A stretch of 64,000 bases of DNA from an uncultured Oxalobacteraceae bacterium (GCA_903862415.1 CAIOYD010000020.1:1-64000); one strand, 5' to 3'. Shown: positions 1 through 9,341, counted from the first letter of the stretch. Notes: generated from the letters alone by a model not told the origin. Made by a program: numbers and translations.

Positions 1-73
1 CGAGGGAAGCGCGCTGATAATTTTTAAACCAGGACAACATGCCAAGTCTGGCATGTCCGACGTTCTCATGCAT
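1..73 (-). CDS. 5' end of a gene cut by the window edge
   Basis: An open frame runs leftward from an ATG at 73 to the window edge, giving 24 residues that begin MHENVGHARLGMLSWFKNYQ. A strong ribosome binding site (TAAGGAG) lies 7 bases upstream on the minus strand, which is the main reason to call it real. The WF..YQR pattern after a short leader resembles the start of SulP-type anion permeases, but this is too little sequence for a function. The first codons contain a perfect 8-bp inverted repeat (37-44 with 49-56, loop AGTC) that could affect translation. Confidence 0.5.
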   Translation of the reverse strand, partial: MHENVGHARLGMLSWFKNYQRASL

Positions 74-136
74 ACGATGACTCCTTATTTTCAGCACAGA
101 TGGTCCATTCTCAGGCATTCTGATCGAATGTGCAAT

Positions 137-164
137 GTCCGGCCTGATCACTAATTGACCGGAC
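137..164. promoter_or_regulatory. Inverted repeat in a divergent promoter region
   Basis: GTCCGG at 137-142 and CCGGAC at 159-164 form a perfect 6-bp inverted repeat with a 16-base spacer. It lies in the short region between the divergent partial gene (start 73) and the esterase gene (start 229). Its position suits a regulator binding site. No regulator gene is visible next to it, so the role is inferred. Confidence 0.3.
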
Positions 165-228
165 TATGAATTTCATTAATACTTATCCGCTCATTAACCC
201 AGCAAAAATTCAGCACCAGAAACAACCT

Positions 229-1173
229 ATGATAAAAACTCTGAAGATCATTGCACTTAGCACTTTAATGACCATGTCTATGCCGCTCATCGCTGCGACC
301 AATGAAAGAACAACCTTGCCAAGGATGCCTGTGGTTCAGTCCGGAACCATCGAGCGCATGCCTTTGTTTCAGTCAAAATTTGTCCAGGCACGCCATATTG
401 ATGTCTGGTTGCCAGCAAATTACACTCCCAAAAAACGTTACAGCGTGCTGTATATGCACGATGGCCAGATGCTGTATGACGCTTCCATCACCTGGAATAA
501 GCAAGCCTGGCATATTGATCGGGCCGTGAGCCAGTTGATGGAGCAAGGACGGCTTCCAGATACCATCATCGTTGGCGTCTGGAATATCAGTGCATTGCGG
601 CACAGTGAATATTTCCCAGAAAAAGCACTTGCACTGATCACCGAACCAGCACGCAGTCAGTTTATCGAAAAAGGCATGGACGGAACGGTGCTCGCGGACC
701 GTTATTTGCGTTTTTTGGTAGAAGAACTTAAACCGGCAATCGACCAACACTATTCCACACTGCCTGACCGCGAACATACTTTTATCATGGGATCAAGCAT
801 GGGTGGTCTGATTTCTCTTTATGCAATCAGCGAGTACCCAGATGTCTTTGGCGGTGCAGCCTGCCTTTCAACACACTGGACTGGCTATTTTGTAGCCAAT
901 TCGGTGGTTCCTTTGGCCTTATTTAATTATGTGCAGTTACACCTGCCTGATCCGGCACATCATCGGATTTACATGGACAGAGGAACCGAAACACTGGACG
1001 CACTGTATGCGGTTCCTCAACCCGTTGTCGATCAACTCATTTTGGATAAAGGCTATGACCATGATCATTTTATGAGCCGGGTGTTTCAGGGGGCAAAGCA
1101 CACTGAGATCGACTGGTCAGGCCGGCTTGATCTGCCACTGCAATTTATTATGGGCGAAAAAATTGTTCAATAA
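229..1173 (+). CDS. Exported alpha/beta-hydrolase, esterase D / IroE-like
   Basis: Secreted serine esterase of the putative-esterase (esterase D/enterochelin esterase) family. I chose the ATG at 229 (314 aa) over the one at 166 because it begins with a clean signal peptide (basic start, then a hydrophobic stretch ending in PLIAA). The nucleophile elbow GSSMGG places the catalytic serine at residue 190. A GAKHTE motif near the C-terminus supplies the likely catalytic histidine at about 291. The substrate is unknown; relatives act on siderophore esters, acetylated sugars or S-formylglutathione. It is followed after 48 bases by another exported hydrolase on the same strand, so the two may act together on the same extracellular ester. 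Confidence 0.8.
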   Translation: MIKTLKIIALSTLMTMSMPLIAATNERTTLPRMPVVQSGTIERMPLFQSKFVQARHIDVWLPANYTPKKRYSVLYMHDGQMLYDASITWNKQAWHIDRAVSQLMEQGRLPDTIIVGVWNISALRHSEYFPEKALALITEPARSQFIEKGMDGTVLADRYLRFLVEELKPAIDQHYSTLPDREHTFIMGSSMGGLISLYAISEYPDVFGGAACLSTHWTGYFVANSVVPLALFNYVQLHLPDPAHHRIYMDRGTETLDALYAVPQPVVDQLILDKGYDHDHFMSRVFQGAKHTEIDWSGRLDLPLQFIMGEKIVQ

Positions 1174-1221
1174 GCATACGCCGCGTTAATTTAATTTCAT
1201 CGATAAACAAAGGAAACTGCC

Positions 1222-2058
1222 ATGTCCAGACTAACCCTGCGCAACAAATTGAACACCGCCATCGGGAGCGCGTTGTTATGCTGCTGCGTTGGTGCGATTG
1301 CAGATAGCACGGCTGCATTCCATTCTGCCAGTCCAACAGCACGGGTGGAATACTGGCAGCAGCGTCAACTTCAGATTGAACGTGATCTGGCTGATAAAAA
1401 CACCCTCTCGAAGGTGAAATTACTTTTTTTAGGGGATTCCATTACCGATTTCTGGCAAATGGGAGAAGATATTTGGGTTGGCAATCAGTGGCATGGAAAG
1501 AAAATTTGGGACCAAAGTTTTACTGGGACACCTGCTGAAAATTTTTCCCAAAATTTTGGCATTTCTGGCGATCGCACGGAACATATTCTGTACCGCATTG
1601 AACCTAAAAAAAATGGTGGTCTGGGTGAGTTAGACAGTCCGGAACTTAATCCGGAATACATCATCATTATGCTGGGAATTAATAACTCATGGGCTCCTGA
1701 GTATCCGGTCGCTGACAGCATTTTTGCAGGCGTCAGCGCTGTAGTGCGTGCGGCACATCAACGCAAACCGCATGCGCGCATTATTCTTGAGTCCATATTG
1801 CCGACCAACGATGTCGTCAAAAATGCCAGCGTTGTCAAGCCAGTTAACCTGCGTCTTGCTGAATTAGCCGCAAGCGCCGAATTTTCAGGCAGCGCTTCTT
1901 ATCTTGATCTGTATCCTTCCTTTGTTGAAAGTAATGGCCAGCAGAAAGCCGATTATTTTGTACAAGATGGTTTACATCCAAATGAAAACGGCTACCGGGT
2001 TTGGCGCGATCAACTGCTTCCTTTGATTGCAAATGATCGGAAAAGCCATTCACACTGA
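1222..2058 (+). CDS. Exported SGNH/GDSL hydrolase (PAF-acetylhydrolase-like)
   Basis: Esterase or lipase of the SGNH fold, 278 aa. Block I is GDSIT (nucleophile Ser73), the block III-like GINN supplies an oxyanion-hole Asn, and block V is DGLHPN (Asp249, His252). The first 30 residues are a Cys-rich hydrophobic leader, so export is likely; a lipobox is not convincing. The overall pattern matches GDSL proteins related to the PAF-acetylhydrolase gamma subunit, many of which deacetylate sugars. It is probably cotranscribed with the upstream esterase. It converges on guaD with 38 bases between them, where ATCAACGTT (2058-2066) and AACGTTGAT (2099-2107) form a long-looped inverted repeat. Confidence 0.85.
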   Translation: MSRLTLRNKLNTAIGSALLCCCVGAIADSTAAFHSASPTARVEYWQQRQLQIERDLADKNTLSKVKLLFLGDSITDFWQMGEDIWVGNQWHGKKIWDQSFTGTPAENFSQNFGISGDRTEHILYRIEPKKNGGLGELDSPELNPEYIIIMLGINNSWAPEYPVADSIFAGVSAVVRAAHQRKPHARIILESILPTNDVVKNASVVKPVNLRLAELAASAEFSGSASYLDLYPSFVESNGQQKADYFVQDGLHPNENGYRVWRDQLLPLIANDRKSHSH

Positions 2059-2096
2059 TCAACGTTGCCCTGTTCGGTTCGATCTATAGCGCCAGA

Positions 2097-3449
2097 TTAA
2101 CGTTGATGCACCTGCCGTCCGGCGGCATAGGTGGCCAGCACAGTCCGGTCATCGCCCAACAGCGCCAAGGCAAACAGCAATTCTTCCAGCGTGTTGGTGT
2201 TGGCGGTGCGGCGCGCCAGCAGTGGTGTGGCCTGTGGGTCGAGTATGATAAAGTCAGCTTCCGTACCGATGGCAAAATTGCCGATCACGCCTTCAAGTTG
2301 CATGCTGCGGGCGCCGCCGAGAGTAGCAAGATAAAACATACGCAAGGCCGGCATATAGCTGCCGCCCATGCGTGCCACTTTGTAGGTTTCATTCATGGTT
2401 TGCAGCATGGAAAAGGACGTGCCGCCACCCACATCGGTGGCCAGCGACAACAACATCTGCTCACTGTCGGCGCGTGGAAAATCAAACAGGCCACTGCCGA
2501 GAAACAGATTCGACGTCGGGCAAACCGCCACGGCCGACTGGGTGGCGGCCATTCTGGCGCGATCGGCATCGTCTAGCCAGATGCAGTGGGCATACATCGA
2601 ACGTGGACGCAACATGCCGTAATGATCGTACACATCCATGTAGCTGCGTGCTTTGGGAAAGAGCGACTTCACCCACGCGACTTCGTCGGTGTTTTCGGCC
2701 ACATGGGTTTGCAGGTAGGTGTCAGGATAGGCACGTGCCAACTCACCGGCGAGCTGCAGTTGCGCTTCGCTGGAAGTGGGAGCAAAGCGCGGCGTGATGG
2801 CGTACAGCTGACGGCCTTTTTTATGCCACTTGTTAATCAGTGCCTCACTCTCACGCACACCGCTCTCGGCAGTATCGCGTAAAAATTCCGGGCAGTTCCG
2901 GTCCATCAATACTTTACCGGCGACCATGCGCAAATTGCGCTCGGAGCTTTCGGTAAAAAAGGCGTCCACCGATTGCGGATGCACGGTGCAATACACCATC
3001 GCGGTGGTGGTGCCACAGCGCAGCAATTCATCGATAAAAAAATGCGCTACCTGACTGCTGTGATTGAGATCAGAAAACTGCCTCTCAGTCGGAAAGGTGT
3101 ACGTTTCCAGCCACGGCAACAAACCCGGTGCGGGTGAAGCGATCATGTCGGTTTGCGGATAATGAACATGGGTGTCGATAAAGCCGGGAATGATCAGCTT
3201 GCCACGGTAATCGGCTATCGTCACATCGTCTGGCAGTGTGGATTTGAGCGCGACATAATCACCCACTTGCAGCACCTTGCCATCACAAATCAACAGCAAG
3301 CCATCTTCAAACCAGGCATGCGCATCGTTATGAAACGCCGGATCGTTGGTGAAGTGCAGTACGCTGGCGCGATAAGCCTGCATAGCCCCTGGGGTACTGG
3401 CCGGGTGGCCGGAATTGGTTTGCATAACATCCTTCAAAATAGTACTCAT
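2097..3449 (-). CDS. guaD: Guanine deaminase
   Basis: Amidohydrolase that converts guanine to xanthine in the cytoplasm, 450 aa, normal for the family. The metal-binding HxH is His94/His96 in FIDTHVHYPQ. Further family motifs are PTSNLFLGSG and the metal Asp in ATDVGGG. The open frame extends 34 residues upstream, but the ATG at 3449 overlaps the xdhC stop as ATGA (3446-3449), which indicates translational coupling and fixes the start. It is the last gene of the xdhA-xdhB-xdhC-guaD operon, so its product xanthine is the direct substrate of the enzyme encoded upstream. Confidence 0.93.
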   Translation of the reverse strand: MSTILKDVMQTNSGHPASTPGAMQAYRASVLHFTNDPAFHNDAHAWFEDGLLLICDGKVLQVGDYVALKSTLPDDVTIADYRGKLIIPGFIDTHVHYPQTDMIASPAPGLLPWLETYTFPTERQFSDLNHSSQVAHFFIDELLRCGTTTAMVYCTVHPQSVDAFFTESSERNLRMVAGKVLMDRNCPEFLRDTAESGVRESEALINKWHKKGRQLYAITPRFAPTSSEAQLQLAGELARAYPDTYLQTHVAENTDEVAWVKSLFPKARSYMDVYDHYGMLRPRSMYAHCIWLDDADRARMAATQSAVAVCPTSNLFLGSGLFDFPRADSEQMLLSLATDVGGGTSFSMLQTMNETYKVARMGGSYMPALRMFYLATLGGARSMQLEGVIGNFAIGTEADFIILDPQATPLLARRTANTNTLEELLFALALLGDDRTVLATYAAGRQVHQR

Positions 3450-4456
3450 GCCTGATCCTGCGCTTCCCATTGTTGCAATAACTGCGCCACCACGGCCACT
3501 GCCAACACCGCTGGCGACTTGCCTTTGATACCGTCGATACCGATCGGACACACCATGTTCCCGAGTTGTTCTGCATTGATACCGCGCTCCTGCAAACGTC
3601 GTTCAAACAGGCTGCGTTTGGTGTGTGAACCGATTAAGCCAAACCAAGTCAACTGCGCACGCCGCAAAATATGTTCAGCCAGCAGCTGATCGAGCGCATG
3701 ACTGTGCGTAAGCACTAAAAACATGACGTCTGCTGGTGCCGATGCAATCAGGGCTTGCGGCGTGTCGGTCAATTCCAGCGTGACGTTGGCTGGTAACGGG
3801 GTAGGAAACTGGTCTGCACGTTCATCCACCCAGGTGACGATACAGGGCAACTCAGCCAGCAAACGAACGATGGCACTGCCCACATGACCGGCACCAAACA
3901 ACATCACATGTGGACGATAAGCCAGGCAGGGATCGGACATCCATTGGTGACCATACTCATCAAGAAACAGCTGACAAGTGTCGGCCTTCTGATGCGGCAC
4001 CGGCACTTCGGTGGCCAGCAAACTGACTCCTTCTGCGTCGCGCAAACTGGGTGCGGTCAACTGATCGAGTGACACCAGCCTCCAACTGTCTGCGCCCTGA
4101 TAAAACCGCGTATGCAGACAATCCAGATAGTGCTGCATGCCGCAAGCCGTCAGATCTATGCGTTCAAAAACCAGTTGCACCACCCCGCCGCAACACTGCC
4201 CCAGAGCTGGCCCCAGAGGGAACCGTTGCAGCCGTCGTTCCGCTGTCAGTTTGCCTGCTGGCAGCAACAACATCTCGCGGGCAATTTCCAGCGCGCGCAT
4301 TTCCAGATGACCACCACCAATGGTGTCGAACGCAGCATTCGCTGTCACCAGCATTTTGGCACCAGTCTCGCGCGGACCGGACCCCACCACACTGGCCATA
4401 GTGACCACTATGCCGGGTTCGGTCAGTTGCCTGAGTGCGTTCAGCCAGTGTTTCAT
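3446..4456 (-). CDS. xdhC: Xanthine dehydrogenase maturation factor XdhC
   Basis: XdhC/CoxI-family chaperone that binds molybdenum cofactor and inserts the sulfurated form into xanthine dehydrogenase. At 336 aa it has the N-terminal XdhC domain (GSGPRETGAKMLV, then GGGHLEMRA) and a C-terminal Rossmann domain with the nucleotide-binding motif LFGAGHVGSAIV. The C-terminal part contains the family motif GLIGSHTKR. It overlaps xdhB by 4 bases (4453-4456) and guaD by 4 bases, so the three are translationally coupled. Confidence 0.93.
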   Translation of the reverse strand: MKHWLNALRQLTEPGIVVTMASVVGSGPRETGAKMLVTANAAFDTIGGGHLEMRALEIAREMLLLPAGKLTAERRLQRFPLGPALGQCCGGVVQLVFERIDLTACGMQHYLDCLHTRFYQGADSWRLVSLDQLTAPSLRDAEGVSLLATEVPVPHQKADTCQLFLDEYGHQWMSDPCLAYRPHVMLFGAGHVGSAIVRLLAELPCIVTWVDERADQFPTPLPANVTLELTDTPQALIASAPADVMFLVLTHSHALDQLLAEHILRRAQLTWFGLIGSHTKRSLFERRLQERGINAEQLGNMVCPIGIDGIKGKSPAVLAVAVVAQLLQQWEAQDQA

Positions 4457-6801
4457 GTGCGCTGTGAGTGCATGGATTTCACGGCGGTGACCGCCTTAAG
4501 AATCGCCTCACAGGTGGCCGGTGCATTCAGTGGTGGATTAAACTGTTGTCCGGTCACACTGGCAATGGCGTCGCGAATGGCAAAAAAGGCCGAGAACGCC
4601 AGCAGCAGAGGCGGTTCACCCACGGCTTTAGAACGATGTATGCTGTCCTGGACATTGCGATTCTTATACAGCTGCACGCGAAAATCTTCCGGACAATCCG
4701 AAATCGATGGAATTTTATAGGTCGACGGCGCATGCGTCATCAGCTTGCCGCTGGCATTCCACCATAATTCTTCGGTCGTCAGCCAACCCAGTCCCTGCAT
4801 AAATGCGCCTTCCACCTGACCGATATCGATGGCCGGATTGAGTGACTGTCCGGCATCGTACAAAGCATCAACCCGCAGCAGACGTGATTCACCGGTGAGG
4901 GTATCGATGAGCACTTCCGAAACGGCCGCGCCATAAGAAAAATACGAGAACGGATTGCCGCTCATGGTTTTTGGGTCCCAGTGCAAACCGGGGGTGGCAT
5001 AAAAACCATCCGACCATAACTGAATGCGCGCCAGATAGGCCTTTTGGGTGAGTTCAGAAAATGCCATGGTTTTCTGGTTAACAAACACCATACCGCCCGC
5101 GAACACCACCTCAGACTCGCTGCCACCCAATAATTTCACCGCAAAACCAGCGAGCCGGTCACGGATAGTGCGGGCCGCATCTTGCGCCGCTTTACCGTTC
5201 AGATCCGCACCGGTTGAAGCGGCGGTGGCCGAGGTATTGGCGACCTTGCTAGTATCGGTGGCAGTCGCACGCACGGCGTTTAAGGGAATGCCGAGTTCAT
5301 GCGCGACCACCTGACAGACTTTGGTATTGATCCCCTGCCCCATTTCGGTACCACCATGATTAACCAGAACCGAACCATCGGTGTAGACATGTACCAGGGC
5401 ACCGGCCTGGTTGAAATGGGTGACGTTAAAGGCGATACCAAATTTGAGCGGCGTGAGTGCCAAACCTTTTTTGAGCACGGCACTGCCGGCATTGAAGGCG
5501 TTGATGTCGGCGCGGCGCTGGCGATAATGGCTGCTGATTTCCAGTTCAGCCACCAGCTCATGGATCACGTTATCGACCACTTTCTGCCCATACTGAGTAA
5601 CGTTGCGGCCTTCCTGGTCGTTGCGGCCATAAAAATTAATTTTACGTACATCGAGTGCATCTTTATGCAGATTGCGTGCGATGCCATCGAGTATATATTC
5701 AATCGCAATCGCCCCCTGCGGGCCGCCAAAACCACGGAAGGCAGTGTTCGATTGGGTATTGGTTTTGCCACACAGGGCAATAATGTCGGCCGCAGCCAGA
5801 TAATAGGTATTATCGAAGTGGCACATGGCACGGGTGGCCACGGGAGCGGATAAATCGGCTGAAAATCCAGCGCGTGTGACCATTTCAACTTTGGCACCGA
5901 GAATGCGGCCGCTGTCATCATAAGCAACTTCGTACTCATAATAAAAACAGTGGCGCTTGCCGGTGACGAGCATATCGTCATCCCGGTCGGCACGCAGTTT
6001 AACCGGTCGTTTTAAGTGTGCCGCGCACAGCGCCGCCAGCGCCGCCCATAAGCCGGACTGAGATTCTTTGCCACCAAATCCACCACCCATACGGCGACAT
6101 TGAACTACGATATGATGCAGTGGCAACCCCAACGCATGCGCAATGATATGCTGCATTTCAGTCGGATGCTGGGTTGAACAATGCACCAGCATGCTGTGAT
6201 TTTCGTGCGGTATGGCGTAAGAAATCTGTCCTTCCAGATAAAACTGTTCCTGCCCGCCGACAAACAATTCACCTTTGATACGATGGGGTGCATGGGTAAA
6301 GGCCTGCAGCACACTGCCGGTTTGCAGACGCATTGGGGGAATCACGAATGACTCTACCGCTCTGGCGGCCTGCGGCGTCAGGATTGCCGGCATTTCCTGA
6401 TAATGGATTTCGGCTTTTCTGGCGGCGCGGCGGGCATGATCATGGCTGTCGGCCACGACCACAAACACAGGCTGGCCGACGTATTCGACCACGCCGGCGG
6501 ATAAAATCGGATCGTCATGAATGATCGGACCACAGTCATTGGTGCCGGGAATGTCCTCAGCCGTGAATACCGCCACCACACCGGGCGAATTTCTGACCGC
6601 ATCAAGATTGAGTTCCACTATCGTGGCATGCGCTTTGGCAGACAGTCCCAAAGCAGCATGCAGCGTACCGTACACTTCGGGAATATCATCGGTATACACC
6701 GCTTCACCCAACACATGCAGGGTGGCCGATTCATGCGGGTGCGATTTACCCACTTCAGTCCATGGATGGGTGGCGGAGGTCGAGACAGGTGGCTTGGTCA
6801 T
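4453..6801 (-). CDS. xdhB: Xanthine dehydrogenase, molybdopterin-binding large subunit
   Basis: Large catalytic subunit of bacterial xanthine dehydrogenase, 782 aa, oxidising hypoxanthine and xanthine to urate. The N-terminal half carries the Ald_Xan_dh hammerhead domain (residues about 20-130). The C-terminal part carries the molybdopterin domains, including GGGFGGKESQ, FRGFGGPQG and the region MGQGINTK, with the conserved general-base Glu in KAVGEPPLL near residue 740. Length matches two-subunit XdhAB enzymes. It lies 12 bases downstream of xdhA, whose iron-sulfur and FAD subunit passes electrons on to NAD. Confidence 0.95.
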   Translation of the reverse strand: MTKPPVSTSATHPWTEVGKSHPHESATLHVLGEAVYTDDIPEVYGTLHAALGLSAKAHATIVELNLDAVRNSPGVVAVFTAEDIPGTNDCGPIIHDDPILSAGVVEYVGQPVFVVVADSHDHARRAARKAEIHYQEMPAILTPQAARAVESFVIPPMRLQTGSVLQAFTHAPHRIKGELFVGGQEQFYLEGQISYAIPHENHSMLVHCSTQHPTEMQHIIAHALGLPLHHIVVQCRRMGGGFGGKESQSGLWAALAALCAAHLKRPVKLRADRDDDMLVTGKRHCFYYEYEVAYDDSGRILGAKVEMVTRAGFSADLSAPVATRAMCHFDNTYYLAAADIIALCGKTNTQSNTAFRGFGGPQGAIAIEYILDGIARNLHKDALDVRKINFYGRNDQEGRNVTQYGQKVVDNVIHELVAELEISSHYRQRRADINAFNAGSAVLKKGLALTPLKFGIAFNVTHFNQAGALVHVYTDGSVLVNHGGTEMGQGINTKVCQVVAHELGIPLNAVRATATDTSKVANTSATAASTGADLNGKAAQDAARTIRDRLAGFAVKLLGGSESEVVFAGGMVFVNQKTMAFSELTQKAYLARIQLWSDGFYATPGLHWDPKTMSGNPFSYFSYGAAVSEVLIDTLTGESRLLRVDALYDAGQSLNPAIDIGQVEGAFMQGLGWLTTEELWWNASGKLMTHAPSTYKIPSISDCPEDFRVQLYKNRNVQDSIHRSKAVGEPPLLLAFSAFFAIRDAIASVTGQQFNPPLNAPATCEAILKAVTAVKSMHSQRT

Positions 6802-6813
6802 CGGGTTCTGCCT

Positions 6814-8289
6814 TCAGGAGTTAGATACATCAGCACAACCAGCGGCAAAGACACTCATACTGACTGGTGTACCACTGGTTTCAAGCCAGAAGCGTCGCAG
6901 CAGATTTTGTGCCGTTGTCATGCGGTAGTTATCTGAAGCACGCATATCAGACAGCGGCGTGTAATCGAGTGCCAGCATCTGCATCGCCTGCTCAATCGTG
7001 GCTTGAGTCCACAACTGGCCATTCAGGGCTGCTTCGGCTTTGGGTGCGCGTCTGGACGTCGCGGCCATGCCGCCATAGGCAATATGGGCATTACAGATCC
7101 GGTCACCATCGAAGGTAATAGCATACGCGGCGCACACGGCAGAAATATCCTGATCATAGCGTTTGGCCAGTTTGTAGGTACGGAACTGTTGTTGCGGCTG
7201 CGGCAGTGGAATACGCACCGCTTCGACAAATTCGCCTGGCTGCCAGTCTTTTTTCATATAGTCGAGATAAAAGTTTTCCAGCAGCAGTACGCGCTGACCA
7301 GCGGGGCCGCGCAAGACAATTTCTGCACTCAGGGCGATCATCCACGGGGCCGAATCGCCTATCGGTGAACCATTGGCGACACTGCCGCCGAGTGTGCCAG
7401 AATTGCGTATCGGTAAAGAAGCAAACCGCTGCCACATTTCCTGCAATTGCGGATAGTGGCCCGTCACTGCCGCATAGGCGTCGTTTAACGACACCGCTGC
7501 GCCGATGTGAATCTTGCCGTCACTTTCGCTGATGTGGCTCAATTCTGCCACCTGACGGATATAGATAATGTCGCCGAGTGCACGCATCTGTTTGGTGACC
7601 CACAAACCAACATCGGTGGAGCCGGACAAGATGCAGGCCAGCGGATGTTGCGCCCGCACGGCGACTAACTGTTCCAGCGTGCGCGGGGCATAAAAGGTTT
7701 GCCCATGCTGTTCATACACAAACATGTCGGTGCGCTGCAGATCGTTTAATTGCCGCGTCAGTGCTGCGCGGTCAAATGCCACTTTGGGCAATTCGGTCAT
7801 GCGTCTGGCGGCATCGATGATGGGACGATAACCTGTGCAGCGACACAAATTGCCGGAGAGGGTTTCATTGATTTTTTCACGGCACGGGCTGCCGCTGCTG
7901 CCTTCCTGGCTTAAATACAAACTCCACAACGACATGGCAAACCCCGGGGTGCAAAATCCACACTGCGAACCATGACATTCCACCAGTGCCTGCTGTACCG
8001 GATGCAGCTGAGCATTTTGCTGTTTCAAATCTTCGATAGTAAACAAGGCCTTGCCATCGAGCGCTGGCAAAAACTGAATACAGGCATTAACCGATTTCAT
8101 TTCCAGCTGACCATGGACCAATTCCCCGGTGACCACCGTGCAGGCACCACAATCGCCTTCGGCACAGCCTTCCTTGGTGCCGGTACAGTGCAAATCTTCA
8201 CGCAGATATTGCAGCACGGTTTTGGTGGGCGCAACCGAGTCTACCTCATGGACCTGATGTTGATAATAAAAACGGATGGGGTCGGACAT
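6814..8289 (-). CDS. xdhA: Xanthine dehydrogenase, FAD and iron-sulfur small subunit
   Basis: Small subunit of xanthine dehydrogenase, 491 aa. The N-terminal plant-ferredoxin-type 2Fe-2S domain has Cys42, Cys47 and Cys50 in GCAEGDCGAC. The second 2Fe-2S domain shows CGFCTPGF and LCRCTGYRP (residues about 110-155). An FAD-binding domain follows (about 190-370, with GGSVANGSPIGD), and then the CO-dehydrogenase flavoprotein C-terminal domain. It is first in the operon and would be controlled from the gap at 8290-8392, which contains an inverted repeat. The LysR gene just upstream on the same strand is the natural candidate regulator. Confidence 0.95.
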   Translation of the reverse strand: MSDPIRFYYQHQVHEVDSVAPTKTVLQYLREDLHCTGTKEGCAEGDCGACTVVTGELVHGQLEMKSVNACIQFLPALDGKALFTIEDLKQQNAQLHPVQQALVECHGSQCGFCTPGFAMSLWSLYLSQEGSSGSPCREKINETLSGNLCRCTGYRPIIDAARRMTELPKVAFDRAALTRQLNDLQRTDMFVYEQHGQTFYAPRTLEQLVAVRAQHPLACILSGSTDVGLWVTKQMRALGDIIYIRQVAELSHISESDGKIHIGAAVSLNDAYAAVTGHYPQLQEMWQRFASLPIRNSGTLGGSVANGSPIGDSAPWMIALSAEIVLRGPAGQRVLLLENFYLDYMKKDWQPGEFVEAVRIPLPQPQQQFRTYKLAKRYDQDISAVCAAYAITFDGDRICNAHIAYGGMAATSRRAPKAEAALNGQLWTQATIEQAMQMLALDYTPLSDMRASDNYRMTTAQNLLRRFWLETSGTPVSMSVFAAGCADVSNS

Positions 8290-8336
8290 GTGGGCTCCAC
8301 TAAGTATTCTTTCCAGCGTAGATTAGCATTCACGCC

Positions 8337-8368
8337 GTTACCAGCTATATGTTTTAACAGATGGTAAC
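8337..8368. promoter_or_regulatory. Inverted repeat upstream of xdhA
   Basis: GTTACCA (8337-8343) and TGGTAAC (8362-8368) are a perfect 7-bp inverted repeat with an 18-base spacer, ending 48 bases upstream of the xdhA start codon. This is a suitable place for an activator or repressor site for the xdh operon. It does not share sequence with the palindrome in front of gcl, so a different regulator may bind it. Confidence 0.35.
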
Positions 8369-8392
8369 TATCACCTATGGGCAATAGTTTCT

Positions 8393-9307
8393 CTAAAGAG
8401 GATTTTGCAGCCAGTAATCCGGTTGCGCATACACGGTTTTGAGCATATCGATGAAAAATCGGGTTTTGGCAGGCAGATGGCGCTGTTGCGGATATACCGC
8501 CATGATTTCATATTGTGGCAAAGCATACTCATCGAGTACCGTAATGAGTTGCCCTGAAGCCAGTTGCGCCTGAATTTCCCAGGTTGAGCGCCAGGCCAGA
8601 CCGAGTCCTTCGCTGACCCAACGATGCAGTAATTCGCCATCATTACAGTCCAGATTACCGGCTGCCCGGACGACCACCTGTTTGCCCTGTTCCTGAAAAT
8701 ACCAACCCCGTTGCTGCCCGCCCTGCAAATTGAACGACAGACAGTTATGCTGCGCCAGATCAGCCAGCGTGTGGGGAATACCATGACGTTCCAGATACTC
8801 TGGCGTGCCACACACTACCCGCCGGTTGCTGGCCAGTTTCACCGCCACAAAATTGGGGTCGATGGTGCCACCAATGCGGATACTGAGGTCATAACCTTCA
8901 CGCACCAAATCGACCACCCGGTCGGTCAGATTAAAGGAAATCTGCACCTCCGGATGCATGGCGACAAAGTCGGGCGCGTGCGGTGCCACATGTTTTCTGC
9001 CGAAGGCCGCGGGCGCGGACACAATCAAATGGCCAGTGGCCTTGTGCCGCCCCTGCGCCACCAGGCTGTCGGCATAACCCAGATCGCTGAGCAATTTACG
9101 GCAATGGTCCAGATACAACAAACCCTGTTCAGTTAACGTCAGATGCCGGGTGGTGCGATGCATAAGCTTCACCCCGAGGCGTTTTTCCAGCGCATCAATG
9201 CGACGCCCGAGCATGACCGGGGTGATGTTTTTTTCCAGTGCCGCGCGCGCCAGACTGCCTTTTTCGGCCACATCGACGAAGGCTTCGATTTGAGTGAGCT
9301 TATCCAT
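8393..9307 (-). CDS. LysR-type transcriptional regulator
   Basis: LysR-family regulator, 304 aa. The start at 9307 (MDKLTQIEAF) is preferred over an upstream one at 9343 because it begins the canonical N-terminal helix-turn-helix (residues about 1-60, with EKGSLARAALEKNIT). The substrate-binding domain covers about 90-295. It is divergent from gcl and lies directly upstream of xdhA on the same strand, so it probably links purine catabolism with glyoxylate use. A strong palindrome lies 8 bases upstream of its start codon, where binding would both autoregulate and affect gcl. The inducer is unknown; a purine intermediate or glyoxylate is plausible. Confidence 0.9.
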   Translation of the reverse strand: MDKLTQIEAFVDVAEKGSLARAALEKNITPVMLGRRIDALEKRLGVKLMHRTTRHLTLTEQGLLYLDHCRKLLSDLGYADSLVAQGRHKATGHLIVSAPAAFGRKHVAPHAPDFVAMHPEVQISFNLTDRVVDLVREGYDLSIRIGGTIDPNFVAVKLASNRRVVCGTPEYLERHGIPHTLADLAQHNCLSFNLQGGQQRGWYFQEQGKQVVVRAAGNLDCNDGELLHRWVSEGLGLAWRSTWEIQAQLASGQLITVLDEYALPQYEIMAVYPQQRHLPAKTRFFIDMLKTVYAQPDYWLQNPL

Positions 9308-9314
9308 GCAAAGA

Positions 9315-9341
9315 GTATTGCATACTTTAAGTATGGAATAC
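9315..9341. promoter_or_regulatory. 27-bp imperfect palindrome, likely LysR operator
   Basis: The core CATACTTTAAGTATG (9321-9335) is a perfect palindrome around a single central base. It is flanked by GTATT (9315-9319) and AATAC (9337-9341), which also pair, with one mismatch on each side. It contains the T-N11-A pattern usual for LysR sites. It lies 8 bases from the start of the LysR gene and about 90 bases from gcl, in the only gap shared by the two divergent units. Confidence 0.6.
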
